From the NCBI RefSeq assembly GCF_900168065.1, contig NZ_FUZZ01000001.1, positions 1,860,001 through 1,924,000 of the forward strand: 64,000 bases of DNA. Direction: 5' to 3'. This document shows positions 26,180 through 34,050 of the stretch, piece after piece. The notes beneath the pieces were generated by a model. That model made no database searches and was not told the DNA's origin. It saw only the letters and a list, made by a program, of their open reading frames with translations. The first letter of the stretch is position 1. Every line of letters begins with the position of its first letter. Source of the stretch: Chitinophaga ginsengisegetis (GTDB lineage: Bacteria > Bacteroidota > Bacteroidia > Chitinophagales > Chitinophagaceae). Position numbers and translations under genes: made by a program.

Positions 26180-26956
26180 TTAGTTTTTAAAGAAGTCTGC
26201 CGCCCTGTTCACCTTCTCTACCCATGCACCGGAACTGGCCTGCATCACATATTCACTCAGTCCTACCCTGCTGGCGCCCGGCGCCCAGTCGTAGGTATAC
26301 CCCAGCCGCGTCCACGGATAATGCATATCCGTAGCTGATGTCAACGGGCGGTAATAAGCAAAAATGATGTAGTTATTAAACCAGGTGGAAAACTCCGGCG
26401 ATACACCGCTGATGGGTACGGCACCGGTGGTTTTGGTGGTAATGGCGGGGTTGCCGGCGGGGCGGTACAACCTCGAAGCGCTTACCCACATGGTAGCGAT
26501 ATGGGTATTCGTTTTTGCATTAACCGGTGGCAGGCCCAGTAACTGGCAGATACGTTGAATGGTATCTGACGTAGCTGTAAAGGAAGGTCCGATCCGGTTC
26601 TTCATCTGTTTGGGGATGAACAGCCAGGATTCGCCCCATACTGTGTTGATGGAATCTCCGGCCGGGTAACTTCCGGGGAAACGCATAAAGGTAGCCATCA
26701 ACACATACTGCTGGCCATTGATGGTTTTCCATTGGAGGTCCGGGTTGTCTGGAGTGATGGGCCACAGTGCATCGGTAATTTCGTTGCTGTCTGCAATCAT
26801 GGCGTCGTCTACAGCCTGATTGTAGAGTTGATCCAGGGTGTACACCGGCGGCGGAGGCAGGATTGGGTCATCATCATTTTTACTGCAACTGGAAAATGCC
26901 ATCGCGGCAAATAGAACGAGCACGGACAGCTTGCTGCCGTTGGGGAAATGTTTCAT
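26180..26956 (-). CDS. uncharacterised lipoprotein
   Basis: This 258-residue protein has a lipoprotein signal peptide ending MAFSSC, then SKNDDDPILPPPP (acidic, Pro-rich linker). The body has a mixed alpha/beta look with several Trp (ALWPITPDNPDLQW, TVWGESWLFIP, MHYPWTRLGYTYDW), as in ligand-binding or enzyme domains. I recognise neither family nor active-site motif. It is a single gene with a downstream hairpin, divergent from bioB. It is probably anchored in the outer or inner membrane. Function unknown. Confidence 0.7.
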   Translation of the reverse strand: MKHFPNGSKLSVLVLFAAMAFSSCSKNDDDPILPPPPVYTLDQLYNQAVDDAMIADSNEITDALWPITPDNPDLQWKTINGQQYVLMATFMRFPGSYPAGDSINTVWGESWLFIPKQMKNRIGPSFTATSDTIQRICQLLGLPPVNAKTNTHIATMWVSASRLYRPAGNPAITTKTTGAVPISGVSPEFSTWFNNYIIFAYYRPLTSATDMHYPWTRLGYTYDWAPGASRVGLSEYVMQASSGAWVEKVNRAADFFKN

Positions 26957-27061
26957 AGAAGTGGTTTTCTGGATGTTGGTTATTTAAATTGAGTCCCGCA
27001 ATTAAGTGTATTTCAACAGAATAATCAAATTTCCCTCATTTTCACTCCTACTAATTGGTAA

Positions 27062-27091
27062 TTTGTATTTCGTAATAATTTGCTACGTTTG
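27062..27091 (+). promoter_or_regulatory. bioB promoter (TTTG -33 and TACGTTTG -7)
   Basis: TTTG at 27062-27065 and TACGTTTG at 27084-27091 are separated by 18 bases, close to the Bacteroidota primary-sigma consensus. They predict a start of transcription near 27098, 16 bases upstream of the ATG at 27114. This also rules out the longer in-frame start at 27006. Confidence 0.65.
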
Positions 27092-27113
27092 CTATTCAAA
27101 CAAAATCAGATCT

Positions 27114-28088
27114 ATGATCCGTCATGACTGGACGTTAGAAGAAATTAAAGCTATTTACAACACGCCCTTACTGGAACTGGTGTACCGTGCTGCCTCTATT
27201 CACCGTGAATACCAGGATACAGCAGAGGTGCAGGTTTGCACCCTCTTGTCTATCAAAACAGGCGGATGCCCTGAAGATTGCGCTTACTGCCCACAGGCTG
27301 CCAGATATAATACTGACATCAATGTGCATGGCCTCCTGAAAAAAGAGGACGTGATGAGTTATGCCCAAAAAGCAAAAGAGGCGGGATCTACCCGTTTCTG
27401 CATGGGCGCCGCCTGGCGTGAAGTGCGCGACAACCGCGATTTCGACCGTGTACTGGATATGGTAAAAGGTGTAAATGAGCTTGGCATGGAAGTATGCTGC
27501 ACATTGGGCATGCTGAATGAAGACCAGGCAAAGAAATTAGCCGATGCCGGCCTGTTTGCCTACAATCATAACCTGGATACTTCCCGCGACCACTACGAAG
27601 AAATTATCACTACCCGTACTTACGACGATCGTTTGCAAACACTGGACAATGTGAGAAAAGCAGGTGTAAGCGTATGCTGCGGCGGTATTATAGGTTTGGG
27701 AGAATCGCATGAAGACCGTATCGCCATGCTGTGGACACTCAGCAGCTTACCGTCCCATCCGGATTCTGTTCCCATCAATGCGCTCACCCGTGTAAAAGGT
27801 ACGCCGCTGGAACATCTGCCAAAAGTTGAGTTCTGGGATATGGTGCGCATGATTGCCACCACGCGCATCCTGATGCCAAAGGCAATGGTACGTTTGAGTG
27901 CCGGCCGTGCGGAAATGAGTATGTCCGACCAGGCATTATGCTTTATGGCAGGCGCCAACTCTATTTTTACAGGAGAGAAATTATTAACAACAGGCAATCC
28001 TTCGTTTGAAGAAGACCACATGATGTTTGAGCTGCTGGGACTGAAGCCCAGAGAGGCTTTCAAAGCACAGGAAGCCAGCTGTTGCTAG
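27114..28088 (+). CDS. bioB: biotin synthase
   Basis: This 324-residue radical-SAM enzyme inserts sulfur into dethiobiotin to form biotin, the last step of the pathway. The SAM cluster motif CPEDCAYC (CxxxCxxC) is complete. Other family stretches are present: [22 protein letters not shown] and LSAGRAEMS. The start is at 27114 ([11 protein letters not shown]); an in-frame ATG at 27006 would add 36 hydrophobic residues and lies upstream of the promoter. No other bio gene is adjacent. It supplies the cofactor used by the carboxylase whose beta subunit lies at 22216, but the two are not co-transcribed. Gene end and aroQ converge on a large inverted repeat. Confidence 0.97.
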   Translation: MIRHDWTLEEIKAIYNTPLLELVYRAASIHREYQDTAEVQVCTLLSIKTGGCPEDCAYCPQAARYNTDINVHGLLKKEDVMSYAQKAKEAGSTRFCMGAAWREVRDNRDFDRVLDMVKGVNELGMEVCCTLGMLNEDQAKKLADAGLFAYNHNLDTSRDHYEEIITTRTYDDRLQTLDNVRKAGVSVCCGGIIGLGESHEDRIAMLWTLSSLPSHPDSVPINALTRVKGTPLEHLPKVEFWDMVRMIATTRILMPKAMVRLSAGRAEMSMSDQALCFMAGANSIFTGEKLLTTGNPSFEEDHMMFELLGLKPREAFKAQEASCC

Positions 28089-28100
28089 CGGGTGGGGATC

Positions 28101-28313
28101 GCCTTCGGCGATTGTCTTGGAGCAGGGTTAGACAGATTAATCGTGATTACCTTGATTTTATTTTCTGGGTTTTTGATAAAAAGATTAGGGGAGATATAAG
28201 CGAATTCCGCTTTTATCTCCCCTAATCTTTTTAAAATCAAAACATAATAAAATCAAGGTAATCACGATTAATCTGTCTAATCCTGCTCCAAGACAATTTC
28301 CAGCGCCGAAGGC
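28101..28313. repeat. 213-bp nested inverted repeat between bioB and aroQ
   Basis: The outer arms are 28101-28162 and 28246-28313, near perfect apart from a 6-base bulge at 28298-28303 and one G-T pair. An inner perfect 19-bp stem lies at 28178-28196 with 28214-28232, and a further 5-bp tip is at 28198-28212. The whole segment can fold as one long hairpin. It separates convergent genes, so it may terminate both. Its end ATTGTCTT recurs in a second element at 50085-50207. Confidence 0.9.
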
Positions 28314-28317
28314 CCTC

Positions 28318-28743
28318 CTACAAATCATTCATCCCGAAATACTCCACGCCCAGCTGATACCCTTTCAGCCCCAGTCCACAGATGCAGCCAATACATTTAG
28401 GCGCTATCAGTGAAGTATGTCTGAATTCTTCCCTTGCATACACGTTGCTGATATGAATTTCCATCACCGGTGTTTTGATGCCGGCAATAGCGTCGCGGAT
28501 GGCGATGGAGGTATGCGTATAGGCGCCGGCGTTGAGCAGTACGCCATCGTATGAAAATCCTACTTCATGCAGATAGTTTACAATTTCCCCTTCTATATTA
28601 CTCTGGTGATAGCTAAAAGTTACTGCCGGAAACTGTTTTTGCAGGTGTTTGAAATACTGCTCGAAAGATTCGCTGCCATAGATGCCCGTTTCACGCTTGC
28701 CGAGCAGGTTCAGGTTAGGTCCGTTGATGATAGCTATTTGCAT
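28318..28743 (-). CDS. aroQ: 3-dehydroquinate dehydratase, type II
   Basis: This 141-residue enzyme of the shikimate pathway dehydrates 3-dehydroquinate to 3-dehydroshikimate. It forms a dodecamer in the cytoplasm. Family motifs are complete: NGPNLNLLGKRETGIYG with the catalytic Tyr, LNAGAYTHTSIAIRDAI (substrate loop Asn and His), and EIHISNVYAREEFR with the catalytic His. Length is typical. It lies 39 bases after ubiX on the same strand and probably shares its promoter. The 3' end faces bioB across the nested inverted repeat. Confidence 0.96.
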   Translation of the reverse strand: MQIAIINGPNLNLLGKRETGIYGSESFEQYFKHLQKQFPAVTFSYHQSNIEGEIVNYLHEVGFSYDGVLLNAGAYTHTSIAIRDAIAGIKTPVMEIHISNVYAREEFRHTSLIAPKCIGCICGLGLKGYQLGVEYFGMNDL

Positions 28744-28782
28744 GATAATGGTTATAGAATGAAGAATGAGGGACTAAGATAA

Positions 28783-29364
28783 TTAATCCTGTTTATTATT
28801 ACTATCGCTTCCCCAGCGGTAAGTAGTTTGTTCCAGGCCGGCCAGGTCTATGATCCGGTCCACAACCGTGGCGGCCATTTCTTCGAGGTTGGCGGGAACG
28901 CTGTAAAAGGAAGGAGTGGCAGGGCAGATAATACCGCCGGCCAGGGTAACCGCTTCCATATTTTTGATGTGAATAAGATTATAGGGAGTTTCCCGTACTA
29001 CGCAGATCAGCTTTCTTCTTTCTTTCAGCACTACGTCTGCCGCGCGGGTAATCAGGTCGTTGGAAATGCCGGTGGCAATGCGTCCCAGTGTGCCCATGGA
29101 GCAGGGGCAGATGATCATGGTGTTAAAGCGTCCGGACCCGGAAGCAAAAGGAGCGTGGAAATCCTGTTGGGTATAAAAACGGAAAGGCAGGTGTTTATAT
29201 TCTTCGTCCCTGAGCTCTGTTTCCCATACCGTTTTGGCGTTTTCTGTCATCACCACAGCTACCTGGTCCAGCTGTTCATGTGCTGCCTGCAGCTTTTGTA
29301 ACAACTGACGGGCATAGATGGAACCACTTGCCCCGGTAACTGCTACTACTATACGATGTTTCAT
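28783..29364 (-). CDS. ubiX: UbiX-family flavin prenyltransferase
   Basis: This 193-residue Rossmann-like enzyme joins dimethylallyl phosphate to FMN, making the prenylated flavin used by UbiD-type decarboxylases. The FMN-binding start VAVTGASGSIYARQL, the PCSMGTLGRIATGISNDL core and the C-terminal RRKLICVVRETPYN with the active-site Arg/Glu are all present. No ubiD is adjacent, so its partner lies elsewhere. An exact TAnnTTTG promoter element lies at 29385-29392. aroQ follows after 39 bases. Confidence 0.93.
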   Translation of the reverse strand: MKHRIVVAVTGASGSIYARQLLQKLQAAHEQLDQVAVVMTENAKTVWETELRDEEYKHLPFRFYTQQDFHAPFASGSGRFNTMIICPCSMGTLGRIATGISNDLITRAADVVLKERRKLICVVRETPYNLIHIKNMEAVTLAGGIICPATPSFYSVPANLEEMAATVVDRIIDLAGLEQTTYRWGSDSNNKQD

Positions 29365-29384
29365 TGGCTATGCTGTTGAATTTA

Positions 29385-29392
29385 CAAAGCTA
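29385..29392 (-). promoter_or_regulatory. -7 promoter element of ubiX-aroQ (TAGCTTTG on minus strand)
   Basis: An exact TAnnTTTG match on the minus strand lies 20 bases upstream of the ubiX ATG, in the gap between ytxJ and ubiX. Confidence 0.45.
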
Positions 29393-29406
29393 GCCTATTT
29401 GGGTGG

Positions 29407-29739
29407 TTATACGCCAGCCTGTGCAACTATTTCGTCCATTGCGATGCCGCCATGACTTTCATTATAAACACATTCGCCGTTGCGGATAACCAGTACCTGG
29501 GGAGACTCATGCGGAACATCATACACTTCCGCTATTTTATTGGATACCGGCCGGTAGGTGATCAGGTCCAGGTAATAAAACGTTAACCCTTCCGGTTCAG
29601 CCGACCGTTCCAACCTGGCTTTGGCCATTGAGCTGATAGAGCATCGCGTACTGTGTTTGTAAATAACTACCGGCTGATGCGCTGATGCCGCATTGATTTC
29701 AGATAGTTGTTCCTCGTTGGTTAACGTTTTCCAATTCAT
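29407..29739 (-). CDS. ytxJ: YtxJ-like bacillithiol-system redox-active protein
   Basis: This 110-residue thioredoxin-fold protein matches the YtxJ family associated with bacillithiol metabolism. The redox motif is VIYKHSTRCSISSMAK with a single active Cys (C33), and the conserved cis-Pro loop is HESPQVLVIRNGE. Monothiol bacilliredoxin-like proteins of this family reduce or carry bacillithiol adducts, implying the organism makes bacillithiol rather than glutathione. The ATG at 29739 directly abuts the stop of the small Cys lipoprotein (TAA-ATG, no gap). Co-translation is therefore likely. Confidence 0.9.
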   Translation of the reverse strand: MNWKTLTNEEQLSEINAASAHQPVVIYKHSTRCSISSMAKARLERSAEPEGLTFYYLDLITYRPVSNKIAEVYDVPHESPQVLVIRNGECVYNESHGGIAMDEIVAQAGV

Positions 29740-29889
29740 TTAACATGCTTTGTTATGTTCTATCGCAGGCGACTTGGCCATGCCCTTCATGGGACAGCCT
29801 AATTTCTGATGGCTTGCGCAGGACGTCAAGAAAGCGGCAAAGATACAAACCATAGCGGTGTAGCCCAAAATTCTTACATAAGATTGCAT
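29740..29889 (-). CDS. small Cys-containing lipoprotein upstream of ytxJ
   Basis: This 49-residue protein starts with MQSYVRILGYTAMV and a hydrophobic stretch ending FLTSC (lipobox Cys at residue 24). The mature part is only ~26 residues: SHQKLGCPMKGMAKSP and a terminal Cys. A longer in-frame start at 29931 gives 63 residues, but its first 14 residues are charged and look less like a signal peptide. The two extra Cys (GCPM and the last residue) plus coupling to ytxJ suggest a thiol or metal role. I know no named family. Both starts lie downstream of a TAnnTTTG element at 29983-29990. Confidence 0.6.
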   Translation of the reverse strand: MQSYVRILGYTAMVCIFAAFLTSCASHQKLGCPMKGMAKSPAIEHNKAC

Positions 29890-29982
29890 ACTGGCAGTTT
29901 TAAATAATTTATGACTAAAACGAAATTTCACAGGAAATATGATACGACCACTTTTTTAATCGTCTTTTGTAACGTTATTTTG

Positions 29983-29990
29983 CAAATATA
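29983..29990 (-). promoter_or_regulatory. -7 promoter element (TATATTTG on minus strand) of the lipoprotein-ytxJ pair
   Basis: An exact TAnnTTTG match on the minus strand, 52 or 94 bases upstream of the two possible lipoprotein starts. Confidence 0.45.
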
Positions 29991-30019
29991 GAAAATACAT
30001 TAAAAAAAACAACAATGTA

Positions 30020-30039
30020 ATTTTCGGCAAGCCGAAAAT
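30020..30039. repeat. perfect inverted repeat just upstream of mpl
   Basis: ATTTTCGGC at 30020-30028 and GCCGAAAAT at 30031-30039 form a 9-bp perfect dyad with a 2-base centre, ending 10 bases before the mpl ATG. It may be an operator or a start-site hairpin. Confidence 0.6.
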
Positions 30040-30049
30040 ATCCAGCGTT

Positions 30050-31411
30050 ATGACAAAAGTACATTTTATTGCCATAGGCGGCAGCGTAATGCATCAGTTG
30101 GCCATTGCGCTCAAAAATAAAGGTTACCAGGTAACCGGCAGTGACGATGAGATTTTCGAACCGGCACTGTCTAACCTGCAACAGGCGGGCATTTTACCAG
30201 CCAGCATGGGTTGGGACCCTGCCCGGATAACGCCGGATCTGGACGCAGTGATCCTCGGTATGCATGCCCGGGACGACAACCCCGAACTGATAAAAGCCCG
30301 GGAACTGCAGCTGAAAATTTATTCTTTCCCGGAATATATCTACCAGGAAAGTAAAAATAAAACACGGGTAGCCATCGGGGGAAGTCATGGTAAAACTACC
30401 ACCACCGCGATGGTCATGCACGCTTTGCAGGTTAATCAGCAGTCGTTCGACTACCTCGTAGGCGCCCGGCTGGAAGGTTTTGCCCAGTCCGTAAATATTA
30501 CAGACGCCCCAGTAATTGTGTGCGAAGCCGACGAATACCCGGCCTCGGCCATTGAAAAACGGCCCAAATTCCACTTCCTGCACCCGCAAATTGCGGTGTT
30601 AACAGGCATTGCATGGGATCATATCAACGTATTTCCTACCTACGAAATATATAAAGAACAGTTTGCCATTTTTATCAGGCAGATGGAAGCCGGTCAGGTA
30701 CTGATCTACAACAATACGGATACTGAACTCGTTAGCCTGGTAACTGCTACCGGCGGTCACCTGAAACTGGTGCCCTACGGCCTGCCGGAACATACCATTA
30801 CCAATGGCGTAACCCGTGTTATTTTCGGCAACCAGCAGGCCTGCCTGGAAGTTTTTGGCGATCATAACCTGCTGAACCTCCACGCCGCCAAACTGGTTTG
30901 TAATGAACTGGGCCTGTCTGATGCGGAATTCCTGGCAGCAATTGCTACCTTTAAGGGCGCCGCAAAAAGACTGGAACTGGTAGCAAAAAATGATCATTGC
31001 GTTATTTACCGTGATTTTGCACATGCGCCTTCTAAAGTGAAAGCCACTATGGAAGCCACCAAACACCAGTTTCCAGACAGGAAGCTGATAGCCGTGCTGG
31101 AATTACACACCTATAGCAGTTTAAATGCAGATTTCCTGGAACAATACCACGGCGCCCTCGATACAGCAGATACCGCCGTTGTATTTTACAGCAAACATGC
31201 ACTGGAAATAAAAAGAATGCCGGACCTGGCGCCGGAACTGATTGCACAGCGGTTTGGCCGTAATGACCTCCACGTTTTCCACAACAGGGAAAAACTGGAA
31301 GCATTCCTGGCCGCACAACAATACCAGGACACCAACCTGCTGCTGATGAGCTCCGGAACATACGATGGCCTCGATTTTAGCAAACTGAAAGCATTATTGC
31401 CGTCAGATTAG
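30050..31411 (+). CDS. mpl: UDP-N-acetylmuramate:L-alanyl-gamma-D-glutamyl-meso-diaminopimelate ligase (Mpl-type Mur ligase)
   Basis: This 453-residue cytoplasmic ligase re-attaches recycled murein tripeptide to UDP-MurNAc using ATP. The N-terminal Rossmann domain reads VHFIAIGGSVMHQLAIALK, and the ATP-binding P-loop is VAIGGSHGKTTTTAMV (~residue 103-118). The central-domain motif VCEADEYPAS and the C-terminal domain KRLELVAKN are typical of Mpl rather than MurC. A perfect inverted repeat lies immediately upstream. The exonuclease gene follows after 34 bases on the same strand. Confidence 0.92.
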   Translation: MTKVHFIAIGGSVMHQLAIALKNKGYQVTGSDDEIFEPALSNLQQAGILPASMGWDPARITPDLDAVILGMHARDDNPELIKARELQLKIYSFPEYIYQESKNKTRVAIGGSHGKTTTTAMVMHALQVNQQSFDYLVGARLEGFAQSVNITDAPVIVCEADEYPASAIEKRPKFHFLHPQIAVLTGIAWDHINVFPTYEIYKEQFAIFIRQMEAGQVLIYNNTDTELVSLVTATGGHLKLVPYGLPEHTITNGVTRVIFGNQQACLEVFGDHNLLNLHAAKLVCNELGLSDAEFLAAIATFKGAAKRLELVAKNDHCVIYRDFAHAPSKVKATMEATKHQFPDRKLIAVLELHTYSSLNADFLEQYHGALDTADTAVVFYSKHALEIKRMPDLAPELIAQRFGRNDLHVFHNREKLEAFLAAQQYQDTNLLLMSSGTYDGLDFSKLKALLPSD

Positions 31412-31445
31412 TAAATACATTAAACTAAATTATAAATTATTCATA

Positions 31446-32219
31446 ATGCCTTCTTTGCTCCTCAAAAGGCCGCTGGCCGTAATCGACCTGGAAACTACCG
31501 GTACCAACGTGGCTTCCGATCGTATCATTGAAATTGCTATCATCAAAGTGTTTCCGGACAAAACAACCCAGTCCAAAGTGAAACGCATTAACCCCGGAAT
31601 GCCGATCCCAGCAGGATCTACAGCAATTCATGGTATTAAAGACGAGGATGTAAAAGACGCACCTACCTTTAAACAGGCCGCTCATGAACTCAAACAGTTC
31701 ATGGACAACTGCGACCTGGCCGGGTATAACTCCAATCGCTTCGATATTCCCCTCCTGGTAGAGGAATTCCTGCGGGCAGACATCGAATTTGACGTATCCA
31801 AACGCAAATTCGTAGATGTACAGCGCATTTTCCACCTGATGGAAAAACGCACCCTGGGCGCCGCCTACAAGTTCTACTGCGATAAGCTGCTGGAAAACGC
31901 ACACAGCGCCGAAGCAGACGCACTGGCTACATACGAGATCCTGGAAGCCCAGCTGGGCCGCTACGAACAGCTACAACAGGATATCGACTCACTGGCCGAT
32001 TTTACAAAAGAGGAAGATTATATCGACTTTGCCCGCCGCCTCGTGATGCAGGGCGGACAGGAAGTATTTAACTTTGGTAAGTATAAAGGCCGTCCCGTCA
32101 GAGACGTGCTAAAGGCAGAACCTCAGTACTACGACTGGATGATGAAAGCAGATTTCCCGCTCAATACCAAACAGAAACTGACTGAGATCTTCCATAATAT
32201 GATGTTAAAAAAAATGTAA
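31446..32219 (+). CDS. DnaQ-like 3'-5' exonuclease
   Basis: This 257-residue DEDDh exonuclease has Exo I VIDLETTGT (D14, E16), Exo II YNSNRFDIPLLVEEF, and Exo III HSAEADALATYEI with the catalytic His and Asp. A C-terminal ~45-residue domain (NFGKYKGRPVRDVLKAEPQY) resembles the exodeoxyribonuclease X-like / DUF3820 zinc-free wing that binds DNA. It probably trims single-stranded DNA or RNA ends in repair, or is a proofreading-type subunit; the family alone does not decide. It sits between mpl and a glycosyltransferase, with no clear functional link. Confidence 0.88.
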   Translation: MPSLLLKRPLAVIDLETTGTNVASDRIIEIAIIKVFPDKTTQSKVKRINPGMPIPAGSTAIHGIKDEDVKDAPTFKQAAHELKQFMDNCDLAGYNSNRFDIPLLVEEFLRADIEFDVSKRKFVDVQRIFHLMEKRTLGAAYKFYCDKLLENAHSAEADALATYEILEAQLGRYEQLQQDIDSLADFTKEEDYIDFARRLVMQGGQEVFNFGKYKGRPVRDVLKAEPQYYDWMMKADFPLNTKQKLTEIFHNMMLKKM

Positions 32220-32290
32220 TGTTATTCGGGAACGTCATATCTTGCGCCGGAATTGAATTATTTTCGCAGTCCAAAAATATCATCTGCTGA

Positions 32291-33031
32291 TTGGAAAAGC
32301 TTGTCATCATTCCTACGTACAATGAAAAGGATAATATCCGTAACATCATTGACGCTGTATTTTCCTTACAGCAGAATTTTCATGTCCTCATTGTGGATGA
32401 CGGATCGCCCGACGGCACCGGCGCTATTGTGAAATCATTGCAACAGCAGCATCCCAACGAATTATTCCTGGAAGAAAGGTCCGGCAAACAAGGTTTGGGT
32501 ACAGCTTATATCCACGGTTTCAAATGGGCACTGGCCCGGGGCTATCAGTACATTATAGAAATGGACGCGGATTTTTCACACAATCCTAAAGATCTCCCGC
32601 GCCTGTATGACGCCTGCGCCAAAGAAGGAGCAGATGTATCCGTAGGTTCCCGTTATGTAAAAGGCGGCAAAACCGAAAACTGGCCATGGGACCGCGCCGT
32701 ATTATCTTATGGCGCCTCCATTTATGTTGGCATGATCACCTGGATGCCCGTAAAAGATCCCACCGCGGGATTTGTATGTTACCGCAATACCGTACTGGAA
32801 TCCATTAACCTGGACCAGATACAGTTTGTAGGCTACGCCTTCCAGATTGAAATGAAATTTACGGCATGGAAGCTCGGCTTTAAAATAAAAGAAGTACCTA
32901 TCACCTTTAAAGACCGGAAAGAAGGATACTCCAAAATGAGCAAAGGCATTGTAAAAGAAGGGATCCTCGGGGTACTCAAAATACAATGGCAAAGCCTCTT
33001 CCGCAATTATAAAAGAAGAGTACAGAATTAA
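32291..33031 (+). CDS. polyprenol-phosphate sugar (mannose) synthase, GT2 family
   Basis: This 246-residue glycosyltransferase of family 2 transfers a sugar from a nucleotide donor (GDP-mannose in the best known members) to polyprenyl phosphate at the inner membrane. The GT-A motifs are IIPTYNEKDNI, VDDGSPDGT and the metal-binding MDADFSHNP. The end is a basic KIQWQSLFRNYKRR. No C-terminal membrane segment is visible, so it is the soluble Dpm1-like type. The start is TTG at 32291 with a TGA directly before it. MEKLVIIPTYNE matches the family N terminus, so this non-ATG start is well supported. Confidence 0.9.
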   Translation: MEKLVIIPTYNEKDNIRNIIDAVFSLQQNFHVLIVDDGSPDGTGAIVKSLQQQHPNELFLEERSGKQGLGTAYIHGFKWALARGYQYIIEMDADFSHNPKDLPRLYDACAKEGADVSVGSRYVKGGKTENWPWDRAVLSYGASIYVGMITWMPVKDPTAGFVCYRNTVLESINLDQIQFVGYAFQIEMKFTAWKLGFKIKEVPITFKDRKEGYSKMSKGIVKEGILGVLKIQWQSLFRNYKRRVQN

Positions 33032-33057
33032 TTAATAAATCACATCAATTGCATAGC

Positions 33058-33100
33058 ATTTAGGGACCTGTTCATTTAAAAAATGACCTGGTCCCTAAAT
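33058..33100 (+). terminator. hairpin after the GT2 gene
   Basis: An 11-bp outer stem (33058-33068 with 33090-33100) has an inner 6-bp stem around AAA. It is followed by ACATTTT rather than a run of U, so terminator strength is uncertain. Confidence 0.5.
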
Positions 33101-33115
33101 ACATTTTAACGGACC

Positions 33116-33991
33116 ATGAAGAAAGCATTTCTCCAGCTACACCTTTCCGTATTTCTGGCTGGATTTACAGGGATATTAGGTAAACTGATTTCCCTCAACG
33201 AAGGATTACTGGTATGGTACCGGTTACTGATCACCTCCGTTACTTTGTATGTTTTATTCCGCTTCCAGGGCACTTTTAAAAAGCTTCCCTGGAAGGATAT
33301 CCTTCCCATTGGCAGCACCGGCGTGGTAATAGCCCTCCACTGGCTTTTCTTTTACGGCAGTATCAAATATTCCAACGTATCTATCGGGGTGGTTTGCTTT
33401 TCGCTTACCAGCCTGTTCACCGCCATATTTGACCCGCTCATTAACAGGCGCCGCTTTGATGTAGCCGAAATGTTACTGAGTATGCTCACCCTGCTGGGAA
33501 TCCTGCTGATCTTCCACTTTGATACACAATACCGTACCGGCATCATCCTGGGCATTATTTCCGCCATGTTTGCCGCGCTGTTTACTGTATTCAATAAAAG
33601 ACTGATCAAACGGTTCGATACGCCCACCATCACTTTCTATGAGCTGTCAACAGGCTTTCTGGTACTGAGTCTCGCTATGCCTTTGTACCTCCACTTATTC
33701 CCGGCTCCTTCCCTGCTGCCCTCATCTATGGATTTACTCTACCTGTTTATACTGGCCTGGTTCTGCACCGTGCTGATGTACCTGCTGAATATGAGTGCGT
33801 TAAAGAAAATATCCGCTTTTACCGTGAACCTGTGTTTCAACCTGGAACCGGTTTACAGCATCGTGATGGCGTTTATATTGTTTCATGAAAACCAATTTCT
33901 GAACAACGCCTTCTACGCCGGGCTGGGCTGTATCATCCTTTCCGTAGGACTACAAATGCTGCGTGTGGTAAGGGGCAAAACCGCATCCTAA
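33116..33991 (+). CDS. EamA-family drug/metabolite transporter
   Basis: This 291-residue inner-membrane protein has ten hydrophobic segments in two EamA repeats. The first repeat starts LQLHLSVFLAGFTGILGKL and ends near residue 145 (HFDTQYRTG). The second carries the usual FTVFNKRLIKRF and SAFTVNLCFNLEPVYSIVMAF (split here). EamA transporters export or import metabolites such as amino acids; substrate prediction is not possible from sequence. The gene stands alone after the GT2 gene hairpin and before an S9 peptidase. Confidence 0.88.
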   Translation: MKKAFLQLHLSVFLAGFTGILGKLISLNEGLLVWYRLLITSVTLYVLFRFQGTFKKLPWKDILPIGSTGVVIALHWLFFYGSIKYSNVSIGVVCFSLTSLFTAIFDPLINRRRFDVAEMLLSMLTLLGILLIFHFDTQYRTGIILGIISAMFAALFTVFNKRLIKRFDTPTITFYELSTGFLVLSLAMPLYLHLFPAPSLLPSSMDLLYLFILAWFCTVLMYLLNMSALKKISAFTVNLCFNLEPVYSIVMAFILFHENQFLNNAFYAGLGCIILSVGLQMLRVVRGKTAS

Positions 33992-34050
33992 TCCCCCCGC
34001 TCATCCTCATTTATTTGTAACTTGAGCGCCGTAATTATTACTTTGCGCTT

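Noticed and set aside
27006..27113. Upstream in-frame start of bioB
   Set aside because: The added residues are hydrophobic and unlike biotin synthase, and the promoter elements lie inside this stretch.
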